Origin: Gracilaria gracilis
Taxonomy: Eukaryota > Rhodophyta > Florideophyceae > Gracilariales > Gracilariaceae
DNA: 64,000 nucleotides
Reading direction: 5' to 3'
NCBI GenBank assembly: GCA_030374805.1
Contig: JARGSG010000012.1
Coordinates: forward strand, 62,001 to 126,000
Numbering within the stretch: position 1 is the first letter of the stretch; the number at the start of each line of letters is the position of its first letter. The translations under genes were made by a program, and so were the position numbers. This document shows positions 35,633 to 46,849 of this stretch, in pieces. Below the pieces are notes generated by a model, which saw nothing but the letters and a program-made list of their open reading frames with translations, did no database searches and was not told where the DNA came from.

Positions 35633-36558
35633 GGCCGGGAGCGGTGTGGGGATGTCGGGGGAGAGGCGGTGTACGTAGCGGGTAGCGTAATATGGCGCAC
35701 GGAGGATGGGATGGAATGATGGGGGAGGTGGCATGTGATACGAAAGAGTTTCAATAGTGAGATAATAAACGGCCGATATCTGATATGAGACTTGTTGAAT
35801 AGATGTGCTGAATTTCTATAGAGAGTTCCTATTCGAAGGGTTTGTATTCTTCTATTCGTATTTCATTAGCAGCTGTCTATGTATATATATCCGTTTTTGG
35901 GGATATGTATCCCTATTTGGCGCCGTAAAGTTCTAAATATATGCCACTTACACGCTTACATTAGGTTCGGAAATTAGCGTGAACGGAAGTAACATGCTAG
36001 TTTGTCTTCCATCCAAACTAGCAATGATGGAAATAATCGTGAATGATTCTTTCCACACAAACTAGCACAAGTGGAAATGTGGAAATATTCTCGGAAATTA
36101 TAGTACATCCAAATTTGGATATTCACCGGTTTCTCGATCATTTTAATTCGGTCATTTTTGATACCAAAACTAGCATTCCGATAACACCGACGAAACCTCG
36201 ACGGGTGGTTCGCAAGCATCCTCATATGCTACAGCACCGACCAATCCGATTACCAGGCCTACCTCTATGGCAATGCCTGATCCCCATACAGGTGGCTTAG
36301 TTTGCTGGCTCTCTTCATCGCCACACCATCTGGCGAACAGATGTGACGTAATACCCCAGGGTTGCGAGAACATCTAATCAGTGCCATGCAGCAGAACCAC
36401 CGTAACCTATAGGGATCAGGAAACATGGTAGAAGCTCAACTATCATCGTCTCCAGTTCATCTTGTCGAGGAAACACCAAACTTGGAGAAGTACAGTTCCC
36501 CTCAGGAGGAACAGGAAAACACCAAACGGTTAGCGTAGGGGCCACTCCTAACCGTGAA

Positions 36559-37270
36559 TTGGCAGGCCCGTCGATACCGGAACGGGAAACCTTAAAGGTG
36601 GAAAAAGAAGAATTGGATGTACCTATTGTGGTGTGTCTGATGAAGTACAATAACTGTAAAGTTAATGCTTCACTAAGGTTTCTCAATTACCTACAGGTTC
36701 TCGTTGCGTGTGTACTCGATACCGGCGCCGGTCTAAATGTGCTAAACGCTTGCGTCATACCCGATGCGGTTTGGCGGAACATTCGGCGTGCCCCGACTAT
36801 CAACCCATTGGTGGACGCTAACGAGCGCCCACTGCACCTTAGAGGAATGTTAACTACTGTGGTACAACTTGGAACCCTGAAGGTGAAGCTCAATTTCTTT
36901 GTGGTGGATCGTCTGGCGACAGACTGTATCCTCGGGACCAACTTTATTGACAGACATGTCAAGGCAATTCTGCCGGGGTCCCGAACTGTCGCTCTCCATC
37001 AAGGTAGTCGTATTGCCATATTAGGTAATACGCAGACCAAAAGTGGTTGGCGTCAGAAGACGAGGTCCAATATACCAACAAAAACGGTCTCAAACAAGAT
37101 ATGGCTCACCAAACTGGTTTCAATCCCGGCTATGACCCAAATGGTAGTGAATTTTTCTTGCGTGATACCAGGATTGGCAATGCTACAGAACCATCCTAGG
37201 TTAGCAGAGAGACATCTCGCATTGATGGCAAACGGGATTATTGACAACGTTCCTAACCAACCTTCAAGGT
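36559..37270 (+). pseudogene. pol: Gypsy protease region
   Basis: The open stretch contains LVACVLDTGAGLNVLNA, where DTGA is the retropepsin catalytic motif, then FFVVDRLATDCILGTNFIDR, the second conserved block of gypsy proteases (ILG). The frame must shift near 37268, where PNQPSR continues as VYLSNFSNHIVKLP in another frame. Confidence 0.85.
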
Positions 37271-38345
37271 GTACTTGAGTAACTTTAGCAATCATATTGT
37301 TAAGTTACCCAAGAATATCACTCTCGGGAATGCATTACAAGCACCACAAGGCATTTTCACGGTCTCACCGAGTAAGCTGGGCGAGATCGCCACCTCTACG
37401 GAAGGGGGAGGAGTAGATGCGCCATATCCCGCATATGCGCCCCCGTTATCGACAAACACCAACATGGAACTGGACCCAGTGAGGAATAGGAGAGAGGAAG
37501 TCCAGATCGGTGCGGAGAATCAGGCTCTCCGAAACCGGATCCTCAGTCTCTTAGAAGAATTTGAACCCATGTGGTCGGGCCGGTTAGGCCAAATGGAGGG
37601 TACAGAGCACCGTATTGATATGGTGCCTGGCTGGAAACCCATTTACCAGCAGCCTCACGGAGCAGGTCCGAAAGCCCGTGAGGTTGAGCTCAATGAGGTC
37701 GAGCGAATGCTCCGTGAAGGTTTCATAGAACCAGCAAATGCGGACTGGGCCAGCCCTGTGGTTCTGGTCACAAAGGAGAATGATATCCGTATGCGATTCT
37801 GTGTGGACTACAGAAGACTGAATAGTGTGACCATCATGGACTCGTACCCAATACCTAGAATGGACGAGTGTATAGGTTTGTTAGGTAACGCCAAGATCTT
37901 TACTACGCTCCATGCCAAATGTGGTTATTGGCAGGTATCCATCAGAGAAGAAGACAAGGACAAAACTACGTTTACTTGCCACGCTGGGTTATTCCGCTTT
38001 ACGCGTATGCCTTTTGGGTTTCGGAATGCCCCAGCTACCTTTCAGAGGGCGTTAGATATAATCCTTTCGAAGGTGAAGTGTAGAACCGCTCTGGTGTACA
38101 TCGATGATGTAATCATATATTTCAGAATGGTAGAGGAACATTTTCACCATGTTAGGGAAGTTCTAAACCTTTTGAGGGAATCCGGGGTAACGCTGAAGCT
38201 CCGCAAGTGCGAATTCTTTACCAAAGAGGTAGAATATCTCGGTCATATTATCAGCCCTGGAAGGTTAGAAGTGACGCCGCAGAACATTCGGGCCGTGAGG
38301 AGGCGAAGCCACCCATGTCCCAAACGGAAATCCGATCCTTTATAG
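37269..38345 (+). pseudogene. pol: Gypsy reverse transcriptase region
   Basis: The canonical blocks are EVERMLREGFIEPANADWAS, RFCVDYRRLNSVTI, FTTLHAKCGYWQVSI, RMPFGFRNAPATFQR and VYIDDVIIY, then LGHIISPGRLEV. The YIDD catalytic pair is intact. The first catalytic aspartate, normally in LDxxxGYWQ, is replaced by histidine (LHAKCGYWQ), which would inactivate the enzyme. A frameshift near 38297 leads into the RNase H region. Confidence 0.9.
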
Positions 38346-38905
38346 GTTTGCGGAGTGTGTACCGCCGGTTTATGAACAGATTTGCCAAGATAGCAGCTCC
38401 CCTCAACAGGAAGCTGCTGAAAGGCCAACCTACAAGGTTTCAATGCCTTACCAATGAGGAGATGGATGCGCTCGAGGCGCTGAAACATGCGCTTTTCACA
38501 CCTCCCATAATGGCACTACCCAAGGCTGGTTTACGATACACATTGGATAACGAAACTTCGGACGCCCAAATTGGTTGTTATCTTATGCAGAAGCAGAAAA
38601 ACGGCGACAAACTACCTATAGGACACTGGAGTCTTGCTCCGCACGCTGCAGAAAAGAACTACGCAATAACCGAAAAGGAGTGTCTAGCTGTGGCTTGGAG
38701 CATGCTAATGCTCCGTCCCTACCTATATGGTGAAAGTTTTACGCTTCGGACCGACCATGACTCCATACGGTGATTACTGAGTCTTGCCGACGCATCAAGC
38801 AAACTTGCCTGATGGCGGTTACGACTTTCAGAGTTCGAGTACGACGTTCAATACCGTCCAGGTATCAAGCACAATGTCGCCGACGCGATGTCTCGCATTA
38901 ACACG
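38297..38905 (+). pseudogene. pol: Gypsy RT connection and RNase H region
   Basis: QTEIRSFIGLRSVYRRFMNR and FAKIAAPLNRKLLKG mark the connection; YTLDNETSDAQIGCYLMQKQ and ITEKECLAVAWSMLMLRPYL are RNase H blocks (the first catalytic D reads LDNETSD). Two in-frame TGA codons (38771-38773 and about 38810) interrupt SIR-LLSLADASSKLA-WRLRL before the tether YRPGIKHNVADAMSR. Both stops are explained by single transitions from TGG or CGA. Confidence 0.88.
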
Positions 38906-40392
38906 GATGGTTTGGATACCGAGCCGGCAGAGGATGATATCCCATGTTTTACCTTCTCAATAAACCCTAGTGGTGATGCTTATACCTTAGAAGGTTACTG
39001 GACTTCACCTAAAGAGGATACATGGTTTAGTGACGCCATCGCTCGGGAAATATTCGCCTTTGAGGAAACAGAAGTCATGGCGATTACCCGTGAAGAATTC
39101 TTGAGAGAGCAAGCAAACGATGTTTATTGCCGCTCTCTTATGAACCAAGTAGGTATGAAGGACTCAAACTTTGACGTCGACCGGAATGGGTTCCTTGTCA
39201 GGCCATCTCCCATCGATGGTTTCATTCAAAAGGTGGTGCCCAAGGTGCTGCGCTCTAGGGTGCTGTATCTTGCCCACTACCCAAGGCTATCAGGACACCC
39301 TGGAGGTACGAGAATGTACTACACCTTGAGGCAAGGGTATTATAGGCCCCATATGGCTCATGATATCTCTACCTTTGTAGGTCAGTGCGAATCATGCGTA
39401 TGAACCCGCAAGCACAGGCAATAATTGAAACTATTCCCGGCTGCGGGTCCTCTCTAATTCGTAGCAATAGACCTTCTAGGGCTATTGCCGAAAACTACAA
39501 GAGGATATCAGTACATCATTGTAATCACCGACAAGTTTTCGAAACCCACCAGAGCCATACATTTGAAGGACACGAAGTCTACGACCCTCGCCGTAGCGTT
39601 CTTGAACAACTCGATTTACCCGTATGTTGCCCCGCTATATCTGCTTACCGACAATGATTCGAATTTGGCTTTTAAATTCTTTGAAGCTGTTTGTAACCTC
39701 TTGGGTATTAAGCACTACTTCAACACTGCCTACCATCCACAAACGAATGAGCAAGTGGAGCGCTTTAATCGAACACTGGTATCTAGATTACTCCACTATA
39801 CGGAAGAACACCAAACTGGTTGGGACGAGCTCGTGCAGCCCTTGACATACGCATATAACCTTCAGGTTCATCGAGCGACGCAGACTACGCCGTTCGATCT
39901 GATACTGTCAACACACCCACCAGGTATTGTTGTCGAGGGAGACCCAATAGGACAAGAAGCCGCCGGGTCGCTCACACGTTACAGGGTAAACGGAATACCC
40001 TTTTGAGGTTGAGACGTGCTCTCAAACGTGCTGAGAGCAAGCTCACAGCATCCGAGAAGCGGTACAAGGAGGACTACGACCGAAAGGTAACCCAAGTGGT
40101 AACGGCTACGCCGGGTCAATATGACTTTATTGACCACCCTCCGAAAGGACCTAAACCACGACCGGGTGATGAAGCCGCTGATGAAGCTATTGATAGAGAT
40201 ATCAATTGTAAGCTTCTTCCGAAATCATCGGGACCTTTCGAGGTAGTCGGATCAACCGACCACACGGCAACGGTGAACCAAGATGGTGTAGAGAACACGA
40301 TCTCTATTGACCGAATCTCGGTTGCACCTCGAACGGTTCAAACCAGGAAGGAATGCGGAGAATCCGCGCGAGACCACGATCGGTTGCCCTGA
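38888..40392 (+). pseudogene. pol: Gypsy integrase region
   Basis: The H2C2 zinc-binding part is YLAHYPRLSGHPGGTRMYYT...CESC (to 39403). After several stops (39401-39500) the catalytic core reads VAIDLLGLLPKTTRGYQYI, then LYLLTDNDSNLAFKFF and YHPQTNEQVERFNRTLVSRL, so the D, D and E positions are visible. A frame change near 40003 leads to SSGPFEVVGSTDHTATV, a GPY/F-like C-terminal module. Confidence 0.9.
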
Positions 40393-40554
40393 GAACTAGG
40401 CCCACAGAGGACGAGATACCCATCGAGGTTAATGATGACGCACAGGGTGATGACCCAGACTACGTGCCACCCGTGGGGGTTACAGTGGCTGTCTCAGAGG
40501 AAATACCTCCCCCTAGTGGTACCGATACTCATCTAAACCAAAGTGGTGACGGGA

Positions 40555-40635
40555 TACCTTCTCAGATCTCTAATGAGTTCCCACTGGAACGCTTTGTAGG
40601 TCACCGACGTACTCAAGAAGGTCTGAAGTACACAC
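40555..40635 (+). pseudogene. Truncated chromodomain of the gypsy integrase
   Basis: FPLERFVGHRRTQEGLKYT matches the first strand pattern of integrase chromodomains (ERIxxHR...G..YLV) and stops where the GTCGGTGTTAT tip of the second element A copy begins. The expected WxGY continuation is absent in the window. Confidence 0.5.
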
Positions 40636-40831
40636 GTCGGTGTTATCGGAATGCTAGTTTTGGTGTCAAAAATGACCGAATTAAAATGATCGAGAAACCG
40701 GTGAATTTATTCAAATTTGGATGTGCTTAATTTCCGAAAATATTTCCACATTTCCACTTGTGCTAGTTTGTGTCAAAAGAATTATTCACGATCATTTCCA
40801 TCATTGCTAGTTTGGATGGAAGACGAACTAG

Positions 40832-41128
40832 CATCCCTATGAACATCGAATCTGGCCAAAATATGGCCGAGATATGGCCGAAATGTGGCCGTTTAAGTCG
40901 AAATTTTGGGAGAACGTGTAACTAGTGAAAATAAGAGTTTTTGTTAGCTTACACGTGTAACATTCGGCCATATTTCGGCCACATCTCGGCCATATTTCGG
41001 CCATATGAAGAAAAATGAAACTTGTTTCTCTTTGCGGGTTAAACGTTCTCACAAATTTTCGAGCTAAACGGCCACATTTCGGCCATATCTCGGCCATATT
41101 TCGGCCAGATTCGATGTTCATAGGGCAT
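40832..41128. mobile_element. MITE with CCCTATGAACA ends and CAT target duplication (copy 2)
   Basis: The 291-bp element proper is 40835-41125. Its ends are CCCTATGAACATCGAATC and the exact inverse. CAT at 40832-40834 and 41126-41128 is the target duplication. The inverted homologue at 35985-36005 has a single CAT between the same flanks (CTAG before, GTTACTTCC after), which is the empty site. The interior has inward-facing ATGGCC motifs. No coding capacity; probably moved in trans by a transposase of the element B type. Confidence 0.92.
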
Positions 41129-41490
41129 GTTACTTCCGTTCACGCAAGTTTCCGAACCCAATGTAAGTGTGTAAGTGGCCTATATTTAGAACTTTACGGC
41201 GCCAAATAGGGATATATATATCCCCGAAAACGGATATATATATACATAGACAGCTGCTAATGAAATACGAATAGAAGAATACAAACCCTTCGAATAGGAA
41301 CTCTCTATAGAAATTCAGCACATCTATTCAACAAGTCTCATATCAGGTATCGGCCGTTTATCATCTCACTATTGAAACGCTTTCGTATCACGTGCCACCT
41401 CCCCCATCATTCCATCCCATCCTCCGTGCGCCATATTACGCTACCCGCTACGTACACCGCCTCTCCCCCAACATCCCCACACCGCTCCCG

Positions 41491-42191
41491 CCCTGTGAAC
41501 AAATTGGCTGGCCCACGTATGGCCAATGGCTGACCGACAAATGGCCAATTTTATGCTTGCCGCATGGTGGCCTTATATGTCCCAGAAGTGGCCGAAAAAT
41601 GTCCCATAGAAGGACGAAAATAATGGCCTAGAAATGGCCCCATTCAGCATGCCGAGGAAAGGTCCCTAAGGGTACACGATGTGGCCCAAAGACATGTCCC
41701 AATATATACCGCAACTACGAAAGTAATGGACCAAGATCAGATCCGAAAGCATTCGAAATATGTCCCAAATCCTACATACTTTACTACGCATGGGTCATAT
41801 ACAGGTCACATCACGAGCATCTGTCCTCCATCGGTCATATGCGATAGTAGTTCAGAAATCGACCACTACATGACCCGTGTATGGACAAGAGAAGTACAAA
41901 TGGGGCATCTAAAGAGAGACCTTTTTGTGGCCTAAATAAGAACTAGACAGGTACTCAAGAAGCTTTATTCTGGTGGCCATGACACGTACAAAATGAGGGC
42001 GTCTTGGTTACGAATTGGGACCCTAATGGTAGTCGAGTTTGGACTGAATCATGGCCAGTTGTCCTCGTCTTCAGTCCTCAACAAGAACAGAAGAGGCGCC
42101 TCAGCGAGCCATATATTGGTCCAACGTCTGCCCGTAATGTACGGTACAGTGGGATCATTTTCCCCATAACAGTAGAACGTAGAAGCAATAA
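41491..42191. other. Left subterminal region of element B
   Basis: No gene. At least seven TGGCC motifs lie within the first 210 bp after the terminus (for example in CTGGCCCACG, ATGGCCAATG, GTGGCCGAAA), and GTCCCA recurs further in. This is the layout of binding sites for a TnpA-type protein. Confidence 0.55.
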
Positions 42192-42470
42192 ATGAAATCA
42201 GAGATAGCATGGAATTTGTCATGATGAGCACTGGGCTGCGATTTAGTGCCGCTCTCTTTCGCCGCCCTCTTTCAGAGCAATCCCATCATCGGAGAAAGGT
42301 CGACGTTAATCTGTGGTACTAAAGGATGTGACAGGGACATTATCAAAAGTCAGTGCTGTGCGAGCAGACGCTAACAATATGAGAAAAACTTACCCATTCT
42401 GGGAAGAATGAATTAACAGAGCATGACGAACGTTAGTGCTGTAACGACGGCTGAAAGGTTGGTAGTTCCT

Positions 42471-43948
42471 TCATTCGCGATCAGTCGCAGGAGTTGGACG
42501 GACAAGGTCCGTTGTTTTGTGCAGAAGATGCTTTCTAGAACGTTTCTGAGAAATCCTTCTGGCGGTATTGTTCTGAACTTTCTGGGTCTTCTCCTGGGGA
42601 CGCGATGTACAACTGCGTCCAATTCGATTGTTCCGGGGTTTCTTTTTCAACGACGTGCTACGGGAAGGATTGGTTGCTTCAAATGATTTCTTCTTCCTAC
42701 GCTTCACAGGCTCCTCGACGTGTGTGACAAATCGGCGTTTTCCGGTGTTCTTGGGTTGCTTCTTAGCAATAGTAGCTCGTGAACTCGGACGCGGACGCGG
42801 ACGTACTTCATCTTCGCGTCCTCATATCCTAACTCTTCCTCCAGTTCATCACTTTCGCCGCAGTTAGGGGAGCCCTTCGCTGAGGGCTTCGCGGCAGCTG
42901 TGCTTCGATTCTTTCGCTGAATTATTTCGTCTCCATCATGCCCCCACTCCTCCTCTGACTCTTCCTCCGATTGATTAAACTCCATGAGGCTAGGAGTGAC
43001 CATGTTTCCCCTCTTCTTTGGCTGCTTCTCCGCAACAGTGGCTCGCAAGTCGCGACGTGACACTATCTCATATTCATCATCATGCTCTGTATCCTCTGCT
43101 TGATCGCGATTGTCCTTGTTTCTCCGTGAAGATCTCGTCCCGCGTTCATTGTCTTGGTCGCGTAGAGAGTGAAAACCAGAAGTATTATCTTGGTCGTCTT
43201 CTGAACCTGGGTGATCTAAATCGCATACATCTTCGTCTTCGATCCGGACAGCATTCTGAACGTCCCTCTGACTGAATCTGTTTCCATCCCGAGCAATACA
43301 ATCGGACTGCCCCGCGTCAGAAGGAGCCGCTGCATGATTGCCAGTGTTTGCTTCAATTTTCTTTCGCGGTTCCTCATTTTCTGCCATCGATGTCACCCTG
43401 TGGCGCTCCGCTCTGATACTGCCGGCGCCTCCCGCAACATTTCTTGCTCCGTTTGAAGGAACAGACCGTTCTGGCTGCTTCGCACTAGATTGAGGCACGT
43501 CGCTACCATTTGCATTATGGTTGGCACCCTGCTGACTGCTTGCAGCTTTTGCAGCTTTTGCTCGTCGCTTTGACGCCTCTGCAGCAGCCTTCTTATCCCT
43601 CTGAATTGCTTCCTTCATGAGTTCATTCATGACCCATCCGCTTTGTGCCGCTGCCAGAACTGGGTACAGTTCGACAAGCTTACGTTTCATCTGGATTATT
43701 TGTGAGGGAAACTCTCTCTTCAAGGAACTGTACGTTCGAGTACCGCGCTCCACGCCCAATCGATGATACAAGAAGGAGCGAATATCGTCCTTCATGGCGT
43801 TTGCCATTGCAGTGTAGATTGGGAAGTCAGCCTGCCACGTGCCTGAGTCGCGTTCGCGTCCCATCCTTTCCTGATACAAACGGTTGAAGAGTGCTCGCGC
43901 AGAAAGTGTAGTACCTGTGGGCACCCCAAATCTGTCGGAAGCTTTCAA
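42471..43948 (-). pseudogene. TnpA-like gene, duplicated copy broken by a 2-bp insertion
   Basis: Same as the ORF at 45141-46616 except that two extra bases near 42815 shift the frame after ELGYEDAKMKYVRV. The basic C-terminal part then continues in the 42471-42707 frame. The N-terminal ORF 43945-44178 precedes it as in the intact copy. Confidence 0.65.
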
Positions 43949-44572
43949 TCGCCTCTTATTGAGGCCGTTGGAATCATAACAGAATTCGGAGGAAGTTGCT
44001 GTTCTTGCTCACGGGAAACTCCACAATCTGAACGATCAACACCACGGTCTGCACGATTGACACTCTCACTCGGGTTCCGTTGCTGATTGGATGCTTGATA
44101 AGATAGCGCGGGTGCTGCAGATGGAACTGTCTGCATAGCACTGTCTGCAGTGACACGGTGAAGGGTCCTGGTACTCATGCTGAATGCAAAATCGAGCCAT
44201 GAATGGATTCATAGTTAGTATCCTGTCACCCAGGATCGTATGGGTTGCGAAAGAATATGGAGAACAAACTTACTCGCGGTGAACGCTACGAATGTATCGC
44301 AAAAGAGCGTTGCTCGTGGCTCGAAAGGTGCGATGGAGTACTTCAGTTGGAGGCTGAATGTTTGTCACAGATGACGAAGAGGAGGTGAGAACGGGATGAA
44401 GTAGCCCTGTTGATATGGACTGGGATGCGGTAGAATTTCTGAGTGATCATTACGCGCGCGCGGAGAATGCTCAAGTAACACGGACGCGAAATGAAAAGCC
44501 GTAGGTGAAATGAAAAGTACATGATTCCTGAAACTTTTTCGTTGTCCAATCTTAGAATAACTTCTTTGGAAA

Positions 44573-44860
44573 TTGTTGTGTCTTCTCGAATTTATGGCAT
44601 CTCCTTCATCCGATAGGTGTATAGTTATTTTCTGCCTTCTTTCTAGATCACATAAGAATATCCTCCGCCAGCACTCTGATATGGGACGAGGAAGAAAACG
44701 ATACCGATGGAAAATCTCATTTCACAGTAAGCAATCGCTTTTCGAACAAGATCATCTTGACGATGAAGATTTATACCCATCTGAACATACAACTGCCCAT
44801 AAGCGAGCTTGCAGTTCGGAGACTAATGGAGATACTCCGCTCGGTAGAAATGAGGAAGTA
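44573..44860 (+). pseudogene. Truncated transposase start left by the duplication
   Basis: Identical to the first codons of the transposase gene at 47349 (MGRGRKRYRWKISFHSKQSL) but cut at the duplication junction near 44860, where it runs into the repeated block and loses the rest of the gene. Confidence 0.7.
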
Positions 44861-45140
44861 AATGAAATCAGAGATAGCATGGAATTTGTCGTGATGAGCA
44901 CTGGGCTGCGATTTAGTGCCGCTCTCTTTCGCCGCCCTCTTTCAGAGCAATCCCATCATCGGAGAAAGGTCGACGTTAATCTGTGGTACTAAAGGATGTG
45001 ACAGGGACATTATCAAAAGTCAGTGCTGTGCGAGCAGACGCTAACAATATGAGAAAAACTTACCCATTCTGGGAAGAATGAATTAACAGAGCATGACGAA
45101 CGTTAGTGCTGTAACGACGGCTGAAAGGTTGGTAGTTCCT

Positions 45141-46616
45141 TCATTCGCGATCAGTCGCAGGAGTTGGACGGACAAGGTCCGTTGTTTTGTGCAGAAGATG
45201 CTTTCTAGAACGTTTCTGAGAAATCCTTCTGGCGGTATTGTTCTGAACTTTCTGGGTCTTCTCCTGGGGACGCGATGTACAACTGCGTCCAATTCGATTG
45301 TTCCGGGGTTTCTTTTTCAACGACGTGCTACGGGAAGGATTGGTTGCTTCAAATGATTTCTTCTTCCTACGCTTCACAGGCTCCTCGACGTGTGTGACAA
45401 ATCGGCGTTTTCCGGTGTTCTTGGGTTGCTTCTTAGCAATAGTAGCTCGTGAACTCGGACGCGGACGCGGACGTACTTCATCTTCGTCCTCATATCCTAA
45501 CTCTTCCTCCAGTTCATCACTTTCGCCGCAGTTAGGGGAGCCCTTCGCTGAGGGCTTCGCGGCAGCTGTGCTTCGATTCTTTCGCTGAATTATTTCGTCT
45601 CCATCATGGCCCCACTCCTCCTCTGACTCTTCCTCCGATTGATTAAACTCCATGAGGCTAGGAGTGACCATGTTTCCCCTCTTCTTTGGCTGCTTCTCCG
45701 CAACAGTGGCTCGCAAGTCGCGACGTGACACTATCTCATATTCATCATCATGCTCTGTATCCTCTGCTTGATCGCGATTGTCCTTGTTTCTCCGTGAAGA
45801 TCTCGTCCCGCGTTCATTGTCCTGGTCGCGTAGAGAGTGAAAACCAGAAGTATTATCTTGGTCGTCTTCTGAACCTGGGTGATCTAAATCGCATACATCT
45901 TCGTCTTCGATCCGGACAGCATTCTGAACGTCCCTCTGACTGAATCTGTTTCCATCCCGAGCAATACAATCGGACTGCCCCGCGTCAGAAGGAGCCGCTG
46001 CATGATTGCCAGTGTTTGCTTCAATTTTCTTTCGCGGTTCCTCATTTTCTGCCATCGATGTCACCCTGTGGCGCTCCGCTCTGATACTGCCGGCGCCTCC
46101 CGCAACATTTCTTGCTCCGTTTGAAGGAACAGACCGTTCTGGCTGCTTCGCACTAGATTGAGGCACGTCGCTACCATTTGCATTATGGTTGGCACCCTGC
46201 TGACTGCTTGCAGCTTTTGCAGCTTTTGCTCGTCGCTTTGACGCCTCTGCAGCAGCCTTCTTATCCCTCTGAATTGCTTCCTTCATGAGTTCATTCATGA
46301 CCCATCCGCTTTGTGCCGCTGCCAGAACTGGGTACAGTTCGACAAGCTTACGTTTCATCTGGATTATTTGTGAGGGAAACTCTCTCTTCAAGGAACTGTA
46401 CGTTCGAGTACCGCGCTCCACGCCCAATCGATGATACAAGAAGGAGCGAATATCGTCCTTCATGGCGTTTGCCATTGCAGTGTAGATTGGGAAGTCAGCC
46501 TGCCACGTGCCTGAGTCGCGTTCGCGTCCCATCCTTTCCTGATACAAACGGTTGAAGAGTGCTCGCGCAGAAAGTGTAGTACCTGTGGGCACCCCAAATC
46601 TGTCGGAAGCTTTCAA
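45141..46616 (-). CDS. TnpA-like accessory transposition protein of element B
   Basis: A 491-codon open frame. Residues 1-110 look globular (RALFNRLYQERMGRERDSGT...SGWVMNELMKEAIQRDKKA), then an Ala/Lys helix, a long charged low-complexity middle with acidic runs (EEESEEEWGHDGDE, ELEEELGYEDEDE), and a basic tail with KRRKKKSF, a likely nuclear signal. The start may be a TTG in this reading. The ORF 46613-46846 directly upstream, beginning MSTRTLHRVTADSAM at a good ATG, overlaps it by 4 bp in another frame and may be the true N-terminus, joined by a small intron or lost to a frameshift. Position opposite the transposase and the charge pattern suggest a TnpA-type DNA-binding partner. There is no sequence match to support a firm name. 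Confidence 0.5.
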   Translation of the reverse strand: MKASDRFGVPTGTTLSARALFNRLYQERMGRERDSGTWQADFPIYTAMANAMKDDIRSFLYHRLGVERGTRTYSSLKREFPSQIIQMKRKLVELYPVLAAAQSGWVMNELMKEAIQRDKKAAAEASKRRAKAAKAASSQQGANHNANGSDVPQSSAKQPERSVPSNGARNVAGGAGSIRAERHRVTSMAENEEPRKKIEANTGNHAAAPSDAGQSDCIARDGNRFSQRDVQNAVRIEDEDVCDLDHPGSEDDQDNTSGFHSLRDQDNERGTRSSRRNKDNRDQAEDTEHDDEYEIVSRRDLRATVAEKQPKKRGNMVTPSLMEFNQSEEESEEEWGHDGDEIIQRKNRSTAAAKPSAKGSPNCGESDELEEELGYEDEDEVRPRPRPSSRATIAKKQPKNTGKRRFVTHVEEPVKRRKKKSFEATNPSRSTSLKKKPRNNRIGRSCTSRPQEKTQKVQNNTARRISQKRSRKHLLHKTTDLVRPTPATDRE

Positions 46617-46846
46617 TCGCCTCTTATTGAGGCCGTTGGAATCATAACAGAATTCGGAGGAAGTTGCTGTTCTTGCTCACGGGAAACTCCACAATCTGAA
46701 CGATCAACACCACGGTCTGCACGATTGACACTCTCACTCGGGTTCCGTTGCTGATTGGATGCTTGATAAGATAGCGCGGGTGCTGCAGATGGAACTGTCT
46801 GCATAGCACTGTCTGCAGTGACACGGTGAAGGGTCCTGGTACTCAT
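46613..46846 (-). CDS. N-terminal ORF of the TnpA-like gene (right copy; also at 43945-44178)
   Basis: 77 codons from an ATG at 46844-46846, low-complexity, rich in Gln, Asn and Ser. It ends four bases inside the large ORF. The arrangement is identical in the duplicate at 43945-44178. It could be a first exon or an upstream ORF. Confidence 0.4.
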   Translation of the reverse strand: MSTRTLHRVTADSAMQTVPSAAPALSYQASNQQRNPSESVNRADRGVDRSDCGVSREQEQQLPPNSVMIPTASIRGD

Positions 46847-46849
46847 GCT

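Larger units (their letters stand above)
26479..36191. mobile_element. Element A: 9.7-kb long-inverted-repeat DNA transposon
   Basis: The left tip GTCGGTGTTATTGGAATGC (26479) and the right tip, its inverted counterpart ending ATAACACCGAC at 36191, start long inverted repeats. The similarity runs through the 5' leader and most of a Plavaka-like gene on each side (roughly 26479-28760 and 36191-33850). The trinucleotide GAA precedes the left tip (26476-26478) and follows the right tip (36192-36194), a possible 3-bp target duplication. The left flank is the tandem unit and the right flank is a gypsy fragment. The middle holds a decayed ORF and palindromic repeats. A second, inverted copy starts at 40636. 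Confidence 0.6.
36192..40635 (+). mobile_element. Ty3/gypsy (chromovirus-type) retrotransposon fragment
   Basis: Protease, reverse transcriptase, RNase H and integrase occur in the Ty3/gypsy order on the plus strand, ending in the beginning of a chromodomain (LERFVGHRRTQEGLKYT) at the 40636 tip of the next element. The 36192-36558 stretch before the protease has no readable gag. No direct LTRs flank it; the similar sequences on both sides are inverted tips of element A. It is a truncated, dead copy with frameshifts and several stops. Confidence 0.9.

Noticed and set aside
35993..40834. LTRs of the gypsy element
   Set aside because: The similar sequences at both sides are inverted, not direct, and also occur at 26479 without gypsy; they are element A tips.
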